Origin: Streptomyces sp. SAI-135
GTDB taxonomy: Bacteria; Actinomycetota; Actinomycetes; Streptomycetales; Streptomycetaceae
Length of the DNA stretch: 64,000 nucleotides
Assembly (NCBI RefSeq): GCF_029893805.1
Contig: NZ_JARXYP010000002.1
Span: forward strand, 310,001 to 374,000
Direction of reading: 5' to 3'
Position numbers and translations under genes: made by a program. The notes under the pieces were generated by a model. The model saw nothing but the letters and a program-made list of their open reading frames with translations. It did no database searches and had not been told where the DNA came from. Below, piece after piece: positions 17,412-26,639 of the stretch (its first letter is position 1; each line of letters begins with the position of its first letter).

Positions 17412-18250
17412 CGGACGAGTGCGGCGGGGGTGTCAGCGCGCTCGGCGCGGCGCAGAGGGACGATGTTGCCGCGGCGGTGGGCCACGATCAGGAAGCAGAC
17501 CGTCAGCAGCGTGCCGAAGAGCACCGCGTACAGGCTCGCCTCGGGGCCGAACTCGCCGCCTGTGACGAGCTTGTTGCCGGACAGGCTGGCCTCCAGCAGA
17601 CCGTGGCTGTCGCCGCTGCCCGAGACCTGGGTGCTGAAGATGCCGGCCTCCATGTAGTTCCAGGCGAAGTGCACGCCCATCGGCAGCCACAGATTGCGGG
17701 TGGCGGCGTACCCGGCGGCGAGCATGGCGCCGGCCTCGACGGAGATGGCGAGGGCACCGGCGAGAGTGGCGTCGTCATTGAGGAGATGCATGCCGCCGAA
17801 CACGAGGCCGGACAGTACCAGCGCGATGTACGTACCCGCGCCCCGTTCCACGAGCCGGAACAACAGACCGCGGAAGACGATCTCCTCGGTCACGGCAGCA
17901 CCGGCCATGAAGCCGATCAGGCCGATGGCCCCGCTCACCGAGTCGATGCCGTCAACCTCGTAATCACCAAGGAGGTAGATGTTGCTGATGACACAGAGGA
18001 ACATCAGCGTGCCGAACAGCAGGCCCCACGAGGCCGCTCTCGTCGCGCCCTTCCCCTGCAGCTCGGTGACCTCACGGTTCTCGGTGCGTTTCACCACCCA
18101 CCGGTAGACGAACACCATGGCGGCCACGGTGAGGGCGCCCGCCAGCAGCGACAGCCACGGATTGTCCTTCACCCCGCTGATGACGCCGCCGCAGATCGCG
18201 TAGACCGCGAACACGGCGACTATCTGCAGGACGATCTTCATGACCTTCAC
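17408..18250 (-). CDS. CPBP-family intramembrane metalloprotease, 280 aa
   Basis: The GTG at 18250 (GGGAG upstream) is chosen over the ATG at 18241. The protein has about eight membrane segments and all three CPBP/Rce1 motifs: EEIVFR (EExxxR), FGGMH (FxxxH) and HFAWN (HxxxN), giving the glutamates and histidines of the intramembrane site. CPBP proteins process CAAX-like or bacteriocin-type peptides or confer immunity. It is the first gene of a three-gene coupled operon with a two-component pair, which suggests a link between membrane proteolysis and signalling. Confidence 0.92.
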   Translation of the reverse strand: MKVMKIVLQIVAVFAVYAICGGVISGVKDNPWLSLLAGALTVAAMVFVYRWVVKRTENREVTELQGKGATRAASWGLLFGTLMFLCVISNIYLLGDYEVDGIDSVSGAIGLIGFMAGAAVTEEIVFRGLLFRLVERGAGTYIALVLSGLVFGGMHLLNDDATLAGALAISVEAGAMLAAGYAATRNLWLPMGVHFAWNYMEAGIFSTQVSGSGDSHGLLEASLSGNKLVTGGEFGPEASLYAVLFGTLLTVCFLIVAHRRGNIVPLRRAERADTPAALVR

Positions 18251-18560
18251 GACGTGGGCTCCCTTGGCCAGTCCCGTCCGGTGCCTTCCCCGGCCCGCGG
18301 TGCGACGCTCCGCGGTGCACCGAACGCTACGGAGCCGACGCTCGGGAATCGTCACCGTGCAGTGGACACTCCCCCGTAGCTCGCAAGGGGGACAACGCGA
18401 CAGGTGTGGCTCGCGAGAGGCCAACCGGCGACAGGCAAAAGGGCAGTTGGCCCCCGCCAAGTCCTGCGGCGCCGTCTGCGACCGGCTCTCCCCCAGCCCC
18501 CGGACGTACACCCGGGGCCATAGCCGGAGCCCAGCCCGCCGAACTGACCGTCACAGATCA

Positions 18561-18602
18561 GCCCGCCGCCGACGGCTCGTTGGAGCCATGTCGACGGCGG
18601 GC
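18561..18602 (-). terminator. Hairpin downstream of the serine-protease gene
   Basis: Arms of 11 bp at 18561-18571 and 18592-18602 (one mismatch) enclose a second inner stem GGCTC/GAGCC. It lies 55-96 nt past the protease stop on the minus strand. A related hairpin is preserved in the relic at 440-610. The rest of 18251-18656 holds no gene and should contain the CPBP operon promoter. Confidence 0.6.
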
Positions 18603-18656
18603 CGGGCAGCGCGGTGAGGCGCTGCGAAGACGGCGCTCTTCGCCCGTCCGGGGCCG

Positions 18657-19529
18657 CTACGGCAGCTTCACGAACGGCGCCAGGAAGGCGCGGGCGCCCG
18701 GGGCGTCCAGGCGGTACGACACGTTCGTCGCGTAGCACGGGCCGTCGCCGGTGATCGTGGTGGCCGCGAGCACGTTACGGCCGCCGATCACGGCGAAGTT
18801 GGGGCCGCCGGAGTCGCCGTAGCAGGCGCCGCCGTTGCCCTGGGGTGCGGTCATCGCCAGGCGGACCCACGCGTTGTTGAGGGCGTCGAAGGTGACGGGC
18901 GCTTTCATCCGGACGCCGCCGCCGGGGTGGGTCTGGCCGCCGGGGCCGCGCTGGGCCTCCTGGGTGCCGTATCCGGCGACGAACCAGTCGGTGGAGTTCA
19001 GCGACTGCGGGCCGAGCGCGCCGAGTTGGTTGGCGGTGGGCAGCGTGGCCGGGGTGAAAGTCCAGCGGGCCTTCATCTTGGTCGCGGGCAGCTCGATCAC
19101 CGAGATGTCGTGCGGGTCGGACGCGGGCCCGGGGTAGTCGGGATGGCTGTGTGCGGTGCCCTCGACGGCGACGGCGCCTGCCTGCGCGGCCGGATCGCCG
19201 GGGTACTTCTTCGCGGCGGCGTCGAGGCCGGCCTGCACGTCCTGGTCCAGGGACACGTAGAACTTCACGTTGTCGGGCCAGTCGGTGGTGCAGTGCGCGG
19301 CGGTCAGAAACGTGTCCGCGTCGATCATGGTGCCGGAGCAGACCCAGTCGACCCGGTCGGGTGTCGTGGGGTCGCCGTCGTTGTCCCAGGTCGCGACGAG
19401 CGCGCCGACCTCGGTGCGCTCGGGTGCGGGTGTCGCGTTGTACGAGTTGATGGCCGAGGACGGCAGCGCGGTCGCTAGGACGGCGGCACAGGCCGCGGCG
19501 GTGACGGCGGAGGCGCGTAGGGCGGTCAA
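18657..19529 (-). CDS. Secreted trypsin-like serine protease, 290 aa
   Basis: It starts with TTG at 19529 behind AAGGG; no ATG or GTG fits better. A signal peptide (residues 1-26, ending PSSA) is followed by a chymotrypsin-fold protease with His79 in LTAAHC, Asp in DPHDISVIEL near residue 140, and Ser in ACYGDSGGP near residue 240. The S1-subsite context is non-standard, so primary specificity is uncertain. It is extracellular. The 3' end and downstream hairpin have a decayed twin at 440-610, and a hairpin follows the stop. Confidence 0.92.
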   Translation of the reverse strand: MTALRASAVTAAACAAVLATALPSSAINSYNATPAPERTEVGALVATWDNDGDPTTPDRVDWVCSGTMIDADTFLTAAHCTTDWPDNVKFYVSLDQDVQAGLDAAAKKYPGDPAAQAGAVAVEGTAHSHPDYPGPASDPHDISVIELPATKMKARWTFTPATLPTANQLGALGPQSLNSTDWFVAGYGTQEAQRGPGGQTHPGGGVRMKAPVTFDALNNAWVRLAMTAPQGNGGACYGDSGGPNFAVIGGRNVLAATTITGDGPCYATNVSYRLDAPGARAFLAPFVKLP

Positions 19530-19917
19530 GAGAAACCCTTCTACTGACGGGACGGGTGTTCTCCTGTGGGGGGTGCAGCAGCGCCAGTGAAGCGCCCTGA
19601 AGACGGCAGCGACAAGAGCACGCTCGCCTTTCCAGGGTTTTCCCTATGCACGGGCCATGCGGGGCAGCTCACCGCGCGAGGCGACCGAACAGGGTCTTGT
19701 AGAACAGGCTTGCCACGTAGCGGCCATCGGCGCACCGCGAGGGCAGGAGCACCTGAACTCAAGGCGGATGGAGGCATTGGCCGGGACGTCTTTCTGGCCC
19801 GTCGGGCGTGAGCGGCGGCAGCAGCAAGCTCCGGCCCCGCTCCCGAGATGGACAAGATCGCGCTCGACAGACGCAGCCACTGGCACGACCTGACGCCCAA
19901 CGCAGCTGCTGCCCTGG
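19530..19917. other. Intergenic stretch between protease and broken TetR gene
   Basis: No gene recognised. A short plus-strand frame from 19849 (MDKIALDRRSHWHDLTPNAA) looks protein-like but has no ribosome site and only about 35 codons, so it could be a remnant. The protease promoter must lie at the left end; no clear elements seen. Confidence 0.35.
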
Positions 19918-20601
19918 TCAGCCGCCATCATGGAAGGCCCCCAGTCCCCTGATGATGAGATCCAGCCCAAAGGAGAAGGCCTCTTCGACAGGCACCGGCA
20001 ACGCGTCCGCGATCGAGTGGACAGCGGGGAACTGTGCCGGATCGACGCCCCGCAGCGCAGCGACCGACACCTCGTTGCTCCGCTGACCGGCGCCGTTCTC
20101 ACGGTTGAGCTGTATCGCCAGGCCACATACGTAGCGAGCCAGCGTCACTTACGCCCGCGTGGCCAGTGAGCCCTCGAATCCCGCTTCAAGCAGGACCGCG
20201 ACACAGCGTTCCCGCAGCGCCATCGCGTTGGGGCCGACGGGAATCTGCTCGGCCAGCAGCCGGGCTGCGTTCCCGTGCCTGCCCAGGGCGCGGAACATGG
20301 CGTGTGCCACATCCCTCAGAGACTGCTGCCGGCTCGCCGAGGCAAGTTCCCGGTCGTCCAGCTCGACGAGGCCGTACATGTGGTCCACGACCTGCGCCAC
20401 GAGCTCTGACCGGTTGCCGAAATGCCGGTACAGCGTCGCCGTACCCGAGTCCAGGCGCTCGGCCAAGGTCCTCATCGACAGCGCCTTCGCTCCCTCCTCG
20501 TCGACGATCTGCAGCGCCATGGCGAGGATCCGGTCCGGTGGGACCGGCGGACGACCGGCAGCGCGGCGCACCAACTGAGCCATCTCCTTGCTCAGGACCA
20601 C
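19918..20601 (-). pseudogene. TetR-family regulator interrupted by an in-frame TAA
   Basis: From the GTG at 20601 the frame gives a TetR protein with the helix-turn-helix ALSMRTLAERL, SGTATLYRHFGNRSEL. After EGSLATRA comes a TAA at 20149-20151, but the same frame continues without any shift as VTLARYVCGLAIQLNRENG to 19918, which has the look of a TetR C-terminal ligand domain. A tyrosine codon turned into TAA is the simplest explanation. The truncated product keeps its DNA-binding part but lacks the last helices. It is divergent from the catabolic operon at 20666, which it presumably repressed. An alternative start at 20664 would overlap the promoter region. Confidence 0.75.
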
Positions 20602-20665
20602 CGTGGCCCTAACCGCGGGGACTTCCTCTTGACACGACCACCTTATCGGTAACAGTGTATCCATT
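20602..20665. promoter_or_regulatory. AT-rich divergent promoter region of the TetR gene and catabolic operon
   Basis: The 64-nt spacer contains the locally AT-rich run CCTTATCGGTAACAGTGTAT (20641-20660) immediately before the ATG at 20666. No Shine-Dalgarno precedes that ATG, so the first hydrolase gene may be read from a leaderless mRNA, with the TetR operator overlapping the promoter. The composition is seen; the roles are inferred. Confidence 0.4.
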
Positions 20666-21499
20666 ATGAGTTCCTGGTCTGAGCCCCAGCCCGATTCCCG
20701 GTTCGTCGAGGTGGACGGCCTGCGGATCCACTACAAGCGTGCTGGGCGCGGCCCGGCTCTCGTGCTGCTGCACGGCAGTGCCTCATCCCTGCAGCACTTC
20801 GACCGCACGACGGATCTGCTGTCGGATGCGTTCGACGTCATCCGTCCCGACCTGCCGGCGTTCGGACTGACGGGCCCGCGCAAGGACCGCGACTACCGCG
20901 TCCCGGCGTACGCCGCGACGGTGGCCGGCTTCGTGGAGGCGCTGGGCGTGCCGCGCTACGCATTGGGTGGCAATTCCCTGGGCGGCAACATCGCCTGGAA
21001 CCTCGCGCTGGATCATCCGGAGCGGCTGACCGGCCTGGTGCTCGTCAATGCCACGGGCTACCCGGAGAAGGAGGTGCCGGCAGGCATGCGCCTGACCCGC
21101 AACCCGCTGCTGCGCCCCCTGCTGAGGCGGGTGATGCCGCGCGGGGCCATCGAGCGCAGCCTGCGCGAGGCCGTCGGGCCGTATGCGCAGATCGTGGACG
21201 ACGCCATGGTGGACCGCGCTCATCAACTCATGAGCCGCCCCGGCAACCGCTCGGCCTTCGTCGACTTCTGCAACACCGACCAGCCGGACCGCAGTCCGCA
21301 GATCCCCCGCATCACGGTGCCCACGCTGGTGCTGCGCAGCGCGAGCATCGACGGCCAGCACTTCGCCCGCGACATCCCCGGCGCCCAGGAGCTCGTCCAC
21401 CCCCACGGCGGACATCTGCTGCCGGAGGAAGAACCGCAGTGGGTCGCGGACGCGATCGCCAAGTTCCTCGGCTCCTGCGCCGACACCCCCACGCACTGA
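20666..21499 (+). CDS. Alpha/beta hydrolase, 277 aa
   Basis: Starts at the ATG at 20666 without a visible ribosome site. The alpha/beta-hydrolase signature is complete: the oxyanion region LVLLHGSASS near residue 36, the nucleophile elbow GGNSLGGN (Ser near 105), Asp in the late strand region (RSASIDGQHF) and His in HPHGGHLLPEEE. It resembles the MhpC/meta-cleavage-product and haloalkane-dehalogenase-like group, which hydrolyses C-C or ester bonds in ring-cleavage products. First gene of a four-gene operon with a second hydrolase, an FAD monooxygenase and an amidohydrolase. Confidence 0.9.
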   Translation: MSSWSEPQPDSRFVEVDGLRIHYKRAGRGPALVLLHGSASSLQHFDRTTDLLSDAFDVIRPDLPAFGLTGPRKDRDYRVPAYAATVAGFVEALGVPRYALGGNSLGGNIAWNLALDHPERLTGLVLVNATGYPEKEVPAGMRLTRNPLLRPLLRRVMPRGAIERSLREAVGPYAQIVDDAMVDRAHQLMSRPGNRSAFVDFCNTDQPDRSPQIPRITVPTLVLRSASIDGQHFARDIPGAQELVHPHGGHLLPEEEPQWVADAIAKFLGSCADTPTH

Positions 21500-21519
21500 A
21501 GGGCAAGGAGGCCCGTTCC

Positions 21520-22425
21520 ATGAAGTACTTCGTCGCCTCGGGTGAGGACCGCAAGCTCACCGCCGACTCGCGCAGGGCCCTGCGCGGCAGCTTCATCGAG
21601 CTGTCCGACGGCGTCACCCACTACGAGCTGACGGGGCCCGAGGACGGGGACGTGGTCCTGATGGCGGGCGGCCTGACCATCCCGCTGTTCTACTGGGACG
21701 GCCTCGTCGGCGAGCTGCACGCCCGCGGGCTGCGCACTCTGACCTGTAGCGCCTACGGCCGCGGCTACTCCGACCGAGTACAGGCGCGATACGACGAGAC
21801 GCTGTTCACGCGGCAGCTCGCCGAGCTGACGGACCGGCTCGGCCTGACGGCGCGGCCCCTGCACCTGGTCGGCACCTCCATGGGCGCGCTCGTCAGCATG
21901 ACGTACGCCGCCCAGTACCGCTCGTCGGTGTCGACCCTCACCATCGTCGGACCCGCCGGTCTCGCGAAGCCGCGGTTGACCTCCCCCAACCGGCTGCTGC
22001 GCAGCGATCTGCTGGCCGGAGTGGTCGCCCGCCGTCGCGGCCTTCAGCTACTCCAGGGGCACCTCGGACACAATGTCCGCGACCCCGAGCTCGGCGCGAA
22101 ACTGACCGAGATGGTCCTCGACGCCTTCCGCTTCGAGGGTTCGCTGTACGCGGTCTTCGACACCCTGCAGCACCTGCCGGTCTCCGGCCGGGACGACCTC
22201 TTCCGGCAGACGGGGGCACTGGGCATTCCGACGCTGCTGCTGTGGGGCGACGAGGACAACGTCACGCCACTGGCGCAGTTCGACACGGCGCGCGCTCTGC
22301 TGAAGCCGCAGAAGTATCACGTAATTGACAACTGCGGCCATATGGCCCCATACGAACGGCCTCGCGACGTCGCCGATCAGCTCGTCCCGTTCGTGTCCGC
22401 ACGCACCGAAAGGCTCGACACATGA
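21520..22425 (+). CDS. Second alpha/beta hydrolase, 301 aa
   Basis: The ATG at 21520 has a strong AAGGAGG at 21504-21510. The nucleophile is Ser120 in LVGTSMGAL, the acid lies in LLLWGDEDNVTPL, and His in DNCGHMAPYE near residue 283. The oxyanion loop reads LMAGGLTIPLFYWD, without the usual HG. The region SAYGRGYSDR resembles ring-fission hydrolases such as MhpC and BphD. Its stop overlaps the monooxygenase start (ATGA). Two different hydrolases in one operon suggest two successive hydrolytic steps or two substrates. Confidence 0.9.
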   Translation: MKYFVASGEDRKLTADSRRALRGSFIELSDGVTHYELTGPEDGDVVLMAGGLTIPLFYWDGLVGELHARGLRTLTCSAYGRGYSDRVQARYDETLFTRQLAELTDRLGLTARPLHLVGTSMGALVSMTYAAQYRSSVSTLTIVGPAGLAKPRLTSPNRLLRSDLLAGVVARRRGLQLLQGHLGHNVRDPELGAKLTEMVLDAFRFEGSLYAVFDTLQHLPVSGRDDLFRQTGALGIPTLLLWGDEDNVTPLAQFDTARALLKPQKYHVIDNCGHMAPYERPRDVADQLVPFVSARTERLDT

Positions 22426-24014
22426 ACAGCCCGCAGGCCATCGACGTACTGATCATCGGTGCCGGCCCCTCGGGCTCCGCCTTGGCGATCGACCTCGTAC
22501 GCCGCGGACTCGACGTCCGGATCGTCGACAGGTCCCCCCACGCTTTCGAGGGCTCGCGCGCCAAGGGCATCCAGCCCCGCAGCCTCGAAGTCCTCGAAGA
22601 CCTCGGTGCTCTCGACGACGTGCTGGCCGGCGGCGACATCTATCCCAAGCTCGGGATCCATGCAGGGCCCATCGGTGTGCCGTGGAAGATGTTCCCCCAC
22701 AAAGACGCGACCCCGGACGTCCCGTACCCGAACACCTGGCTGATCCCGCAGTTCCGCACGGACCGCGCCCTGCACGCCCGGCTCAGTGCGCTCGGCCGCG
22801 AGGTCGAGTTCGGCAAGGAACTGACCGAGCTGACGCAGGACGAGAACACGGTGGTCGCCAAGGTGGTGGGCGCGGACGGGGTCGAGGAGATCGTCGCCCG
22901 CTATGCCGTGGGGGCCGACGGCGGCTCCAGTGTGGTGCGCAAGCAGCTCGACATCGGTTTCGCCGGGACGACGGACGAGGCCGAGCGCGTGTTGATCGTG
23001 GATGCCTCCGTCAGTGGCCTGGCCCGCAACCGGTGGCACATGTGGCCCGGCCTCGGCGGCAAGCTCATCGGCGCCTGCCCGCTCCCCGACAGCGACATGT
23101 TCCAGTGGATGATCCGTCTCACGCCCGACGAGAAGCCGCCCCAGGAGATCGGCGCCATCATCGACCGGATCCACTCCCACACCCGCAACCGGCACATCCA
23201 GCTGCACGAGATCCACTGGACGTCCGTGTTCCGGCCCAACATCCGTCTCGCGGAGCACTATGGCCGCGGACGTGTCTTCCTCGTCGGCGACGCCGCGCAC
23301 GTCCACACCCCGGCCGGTGCGCAGGGCCTGAACACCGGCATGCAGGACGGCTACAACCTCGGCTGGAAGCTCGGCCAGGTCCTCGCCGGAGCGGACCCGG
23401 CCCTGCTGGACACCTACCAGGCCGAGCGGCAGCCGATCGCCGCCGGGGTCCTGGGACTGTCCACGGAGAAGTGGGGCGGCCTCGCCAAGCTCGACCCCTC
23501 CAGCATGAAGCGCGGCAAGGACGAGCAGCAGCTCGCCCTGACCTACTACGGCGGCCCGCTCGCCCCCGCCGACAGCGGCGGCACCAGCACGCTGCACGTG
23601 GGCGACCGCGCCCCGGACGCCCGACTGCTCGGCGCCGACGGCGTCGAGACCCGCCTGTTCGAGCTCTTCCAGGGACCGCACTTCACCGCCATCGCCTACG
23701 GCCCAGGAGCCGTCCGGGACCTCGAACTCCTCGACTGGCCGACGACGGGCGCCCGGCTGAAGCGGCTCACCGGCGGATCGGCCGCGGGCGACGGCCGCAC
23801 CTTCTCCGACCCCAAGAACACGCTGCGGAGTGCCTACGGCCTGACGGGCGACACGCTGCTGCTGATCCGTCCCGACGGCTACATCGGGCACATCGCCACT
23901 CGGGATTTCCTCACCACCACACAAACCGCCGTGCGGGCAATGACGCCGCTGGCAAGGAGCCGCACCATGTCCTGGCAGAGCCACACCTCCCCCGGTTCGG
24001 GGGCCACTGAATGA
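22422..24014 (+). CDS. FAD-dependent aromatic monooxygenase (PheA/TfdB type), 530 aa
   Basis: Coupled to the hydrolase by ATGA overlap. It is a group A flavoprotein hydroxylase with the Rossmann motif VLIIGAGPSGSALAIDL, the DG region (VGADGGSSVVRKQ) and the GD motif (FLVGDAAHVHTPAGAQGLN). A thioredoxin-like C-terminal domain (residues ~390-510), common in phenol-hydroxylase-like members, follows. It inserts oxygen into an aromatic or heteroaromatic ring using NAD(P)H. Residues 505-530 form a less conserved tail. In this operon it should carry out the ring-activating step upstream of hydrolytic opening. Confidence 0.92.
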   Translation: MNSPQAIDVLIIGAGPSGSALAIDLVRRGLDVRIVDRSPHAFEGSRAKGIQPRSLEVLEDLGALDDVLAGGDIYPKLGIHAGPIGVPWKMFPHKDATPDVPYPNTWLIPQFRTDRALHARLSALGREVEFGKELTELTQDENTVVAKVVGADGVEEIVARYAVGADGGSSVVRKQLDIGFAGTTDEAERVLIVDASVSGLARNRWHMWPGLGGKLIGACPLPDSDMFQWMIRLTPDEKPPQEIGAIIDRIHSHTRNRHIQLHEIHWTSVFRPNIRLAEHYGRGRVFLVGDAAHVHTPAGAQGLNTGMQDGYNLGWKLGQVLAGADPALLDTYQAERQPIAAGVLGLSTEKWGGLAKLDPSSMKRGKDEQQLALTYYGGPLAPADSGGTSTLHVGDRAPDARLLGADGVETRLFELFQGPHFTAIAYGPGAVRDLELLDWPTTGARLKRLTGGSAAGDGRTFSDPKNTLRSAYGLTGDTLLLIRPDGYIGHIATRDFLTTTQTAVRAMTPLARSRTMSWQSHTSPGSGATE

Positions 24015-25336
24015 GCCGCATACTGCTGCGCGGAGCGCACGTCATCACGATGACGCCGGACCGGCCGGACGCCGAGCAGGTCGACATCCTCATCGACGGC
24101 GACACCATCGCCGCCGTCGGCGAAACCATCGAGGTACCCGACGCCGAGGTCGTCGACTTCTCCGGCCGCGTCATCATCCCCGGCCTGGTCAACGCCCATC
24201 TGCACATCTGGCAGACCGCGCTGCGCTCCGCGGGCGCCGACTGGACGCTGATGGAGTACCTCACCCACCTGCACGGCGAGTGCGTCGGGCAGTACACCCC
24301 GGCCGACATGCACATCAGCAATCTCGCCGGCGCCCTGAACCAGATCAACTGCGGTACGACCACGGTCGGCGACTGGTGTCACAACGCCCTGTCGCCCGAG
24401 CACGCCGACGCGGCCGTCGAGGGACTGGTCCAGGCCGGGATCCGCGCCGTCTTCCTGCACGGCACGCCCTACCGCTCGCCGGACACACCTCACCCGCTCG
24501 CCGAGATCGACCGGCTGCTCGACGGGCCCGTGCGCGAGCACGCCCTCCTCACCCTGGGCATGGCCCTCCAGGGGCCGCAGTACTCCTCCGCCGAGACCGC
24601 GCTGGCCGACTTCCGGGCCGGCGCGGAACGCGGCCTCGTCGTCTCGATGCACCAGAGCGGCGGAGAACCCTCACCCGGCTGGGAAGCCGTGCGCAACGCC
24701 GGGCTGTTCAGCCCTCTGACCAACGTCGTGCACGGAGCCGACCTGCCCGACGACTGGATCAAGACCCTCGTCGAAGCGGGCGTCACCTTCACCACCACCC
24801 CGGAGAACGAACTGGGCCAGGGACACGGCACACCCGTCACCGGATCCCTGCTGAGCCTCGGCGCGGCACCCTCCCTGGGAACGGACATCGACACCGTCGT
24901 ACCCGGCAGGGTCCTCACCGCCGCCCGGATCGCCCTGGCCCACCAGCGCAGCCTGGACCACGCCCACCACCGGCAGACGACCGGCACGTACGCCAACACA
25001 CCATCTGTCACCGGCAAACAGGCACTTGCCTGGGCCACGGTCGAAGGCGCCAAGGCACTGGGCCTGGCGGACAGGGTGGGGCGGATCGAGGCGGGCATGC
25101 AGGCGGACCTGGTCGCCGTCGACGCCCGGGCGCTCAACCTGTGGCCGGCGCACGACCCGGTCGCCACGGTCCTGCACGCCGACATCGCCAACATCGAAGC
25201 GGTGATGGTCGCCGGCACCTGGCGCAAACGCGATCACGTCCTGCTCGCATCCGGCCTCGACGAGGTCAGGGACCAGCTGTGCGAGTCCGGAGAGCGGCTG
25301 CTGCGCGGCATCAGGCCCGCGGGCTCTCCCGGCTGA
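24011..25336 (+). CDS. Amidohydrolase of the cytosine-deaminase / TrzN-like group, 441 aa
   Basis: ATGA overlap with the monooxygenase. It is a cyclic amidohydrolase of typical length with all metal ligands visible: HxH in GLVNAHLHIWQ, His in VVSMHQSGG, His in NVVHGADL and Asp in SLGTDIDTV. An N-terminal composite beta-domain (GAHVITMTPDRPDA) and a C-terminal closing strand (GRIEAGMQADLVAVD) complete the fold. Members deaminate or dechlorinate N-heterocycles (SAH deaminase, guanine deaminase, TrzN). Together with the monooxygenase and hydrolases this points to catabolism of a nitrogen-containing aromatic compound. Confidence 0.9.
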   Translation: MSRILLRGAHVITMTPDRPDAEQVDILIDGDTIAAVGETIEVPDAEVVDFSGRVIIPGLVNAHLHIWQTALRSAGADWTLMEYLTHLHGECVGQYTPADMHISNLAGALNQINCGTTTVGDWCHNALSPEHADAAVEGLVQAGIRAVFLHGTPYRSPDTPHPLAEIDRLLDGPVREHALLTLGMALQGPQYSSAETALADFRAGAERGLVVSMHQSGGEPSPGWEAVRNAGLFSPLTNVVHGADLPDDWIKTLVEAGVTFTTTPENELGQGHGTPVTGSLLSLGAAPSLGTDIDTVVPGRVLTAARIALAHQRSLDHAHHRQTTGTYANTPSVTGKQALAWATVEGAKALGLADRVGRIEAGMQADLVAVDARALNLWPAHDPVATVLHADIANIEAVMVAGTWRKRDHVLLASGLDEVRDQLCESGERLLRGIRPAGSPG

Positions 25337-25823
25337 CAGACCGCAACGGCCCCCACGCGTGAACCGCGCGCCGACGCGCACGACACACCCGTCCTCGTCG
25401 GCGCGATGGCCACGCCCCTCAGAGCCGCACACCGCGGCCTCGTTCCCACAGCAAGAGAGTGCCGTGAGCAGTCCCATGCCGACTACCGCGGGGATGCCTC
25501 GCGACGCCCTGCACTCCCAGCAACAACTTCGACTCCGTCCCGGTCGCACGGAGCGCCGCCGCTCCCCTCTCGGCGCTGCCCGAGCGGGCCCGACCCCAGA
25601 GGGCCCGCGGCAGACGTAGGCGTCAGCGGACACGGCAACCGAGCACGCTCTCTCCCTGGTCTCGCCCATCACAGCGATCGCACGGCGGCCACCGCCGCTG
25701 CCCAACGGGCGGCCCGGCACGTAGGCCGCCGTGCCGTTCCTCGACCCGGCCGCCGGCCAGGCGGTGGGGCTCAGACGTCGTGCGCCGTCGGTCACCGCGG
25801 CGGGGGTCCGCCAGGCGTCCGGA
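25337..25823. other. Intergenic stretch between the catabolic operon and the T7SS locus
   Basis: Two convergent transcripts end here (amidohydrolase on plus, B-lectin gene on minus). I recognise no gene. Only GC-rich shadow frames are present, and I could not single out a convincing terminator. Confidence 0.4.
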
Positions 25824-26639
25824 TCACGTGCTCCACAGCACGGTGCCGTTCTGCACGATCACCACCTTGCCGTCCTTGCGCAGGACGAGCTGCGCGCCCG
25901 GGTGCCCGAAGGTGTTCGTGGCCCATACGGGCTGGTCGTCGCCGTTGTAGACACAGAGGTTGCCGTCCGTCTGGAAGCGGGCCGTGTAGCCCTCGCCGAA
26001 GCTCATGGCGGCCCAGGTCGGCTTGCCGTGCTCGTTGTAGACGACCAGGTTGCCGTCCGCCTGCATGGTCATCCGGATGCGGTTGGTCTTCCAGGACTCT
26101 CCGGTGGAGAGCACGTTCGTGGCCGAGACGACGGTCTGCGTCCACTGCGGTGCGCTGGGCTTCCTCGTCGCCTTCTTGGTCTGGGTGACCGGCTTCGGCT
26201 CCTTGGTGGTGGGGGCGGCCTGAGCGGTCTTCGTGATGACCACGGGGGCGGGTTCCTCGCGCTCGGTCTCCTTCTCGGTGGGGCTCGGCTCGGCGGTTCT
26301 CTTCGATGCCTCGGGGCTGGGCGACGGGGAGGGCTCGACGGGCGCGGGCGCCGCCACCACGGTCCGGCCCGTGTCCTGCTCGTCGTCCTCGTCCCGGTCG
26401 GCCAGGAGCGGCGGGACGGTCAGGACCGCGGTGGCCGCGGCGGCGCTCACGGCGGCCGTCCACGCGGTGACGGCCCAGACGCGGGGGCCGGGGGTCAGGC
26501 CCCGGGGTCCGCGGGCCGGACGGCGCCGGAAGGTGTCCGCGAAACTCCTGCCCGTCCCGGGCTCCGAGGGGGACCGTTCGGACTTGGACAGGTGCGGGCT
26601 GGGCTCAGACATGGGATCGGGCTCCGGGGGGTGGGTCAC
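25824..26639 (-). CDS. Membrane-anchored B-lectin (bulb-type lectin) protein, 271 aa
   Basis: The GTG at 26639 overlaps the AAA+ gene stop (GTGA). There is a cytoplasmic Pro/Ser-rich tail (residues 1-52), one membrane segment (~53-80, WAVTAWTAAVSAAAATAVL), an extracellular Pro/Thr/Glu/Lys-rich linker (~85-160), then a B-lectin domain with three mannose-binding-type repeats: MQADGNLVVYNEHGKPTW, FQTDGNLCVYNGDDQPVW and LRKDGKVVIVQNGTVLW. The first two keep the QxDxNxVxY pattern. It probably binds mannose-containing or cell-wall glycans outside the membrane. As last gene of the giant-protein operon it may anchor or display that protein on the surface. Confidence 0.88.
   Translation of the reverse strand: MTHPPEPDPMSEPSPHLSKSERSPSEPGTGRSFADTFRRRPARGPRGLTPGPRVWAVTAWTAAVSAAAATAVLTVPPLLADRDEDDEQDTGRTVVAAPAPVEPSPSPSPEASKRTAEPSPTEKETEREEPAPVVITKTAQAAPTTKEPKPVTQTKKATRKPSAPQWTQTVVSATNVLSTGESWKTNRIRMTMQADGNLVVYNEHGKPTWAAMSFGEGYTARFQTDGNLCVYNGDDQPVWATNTFGHPGAQLVLRKDGKVVIVQNGTVLWST

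Noticed and set aside
22325..24010. 561-codon alternative frame overlapping the monooxygenase
   Set aside because: Arg/Pro-rich shadow; the other frame contains all FAD motifs and an ATGA overlap.
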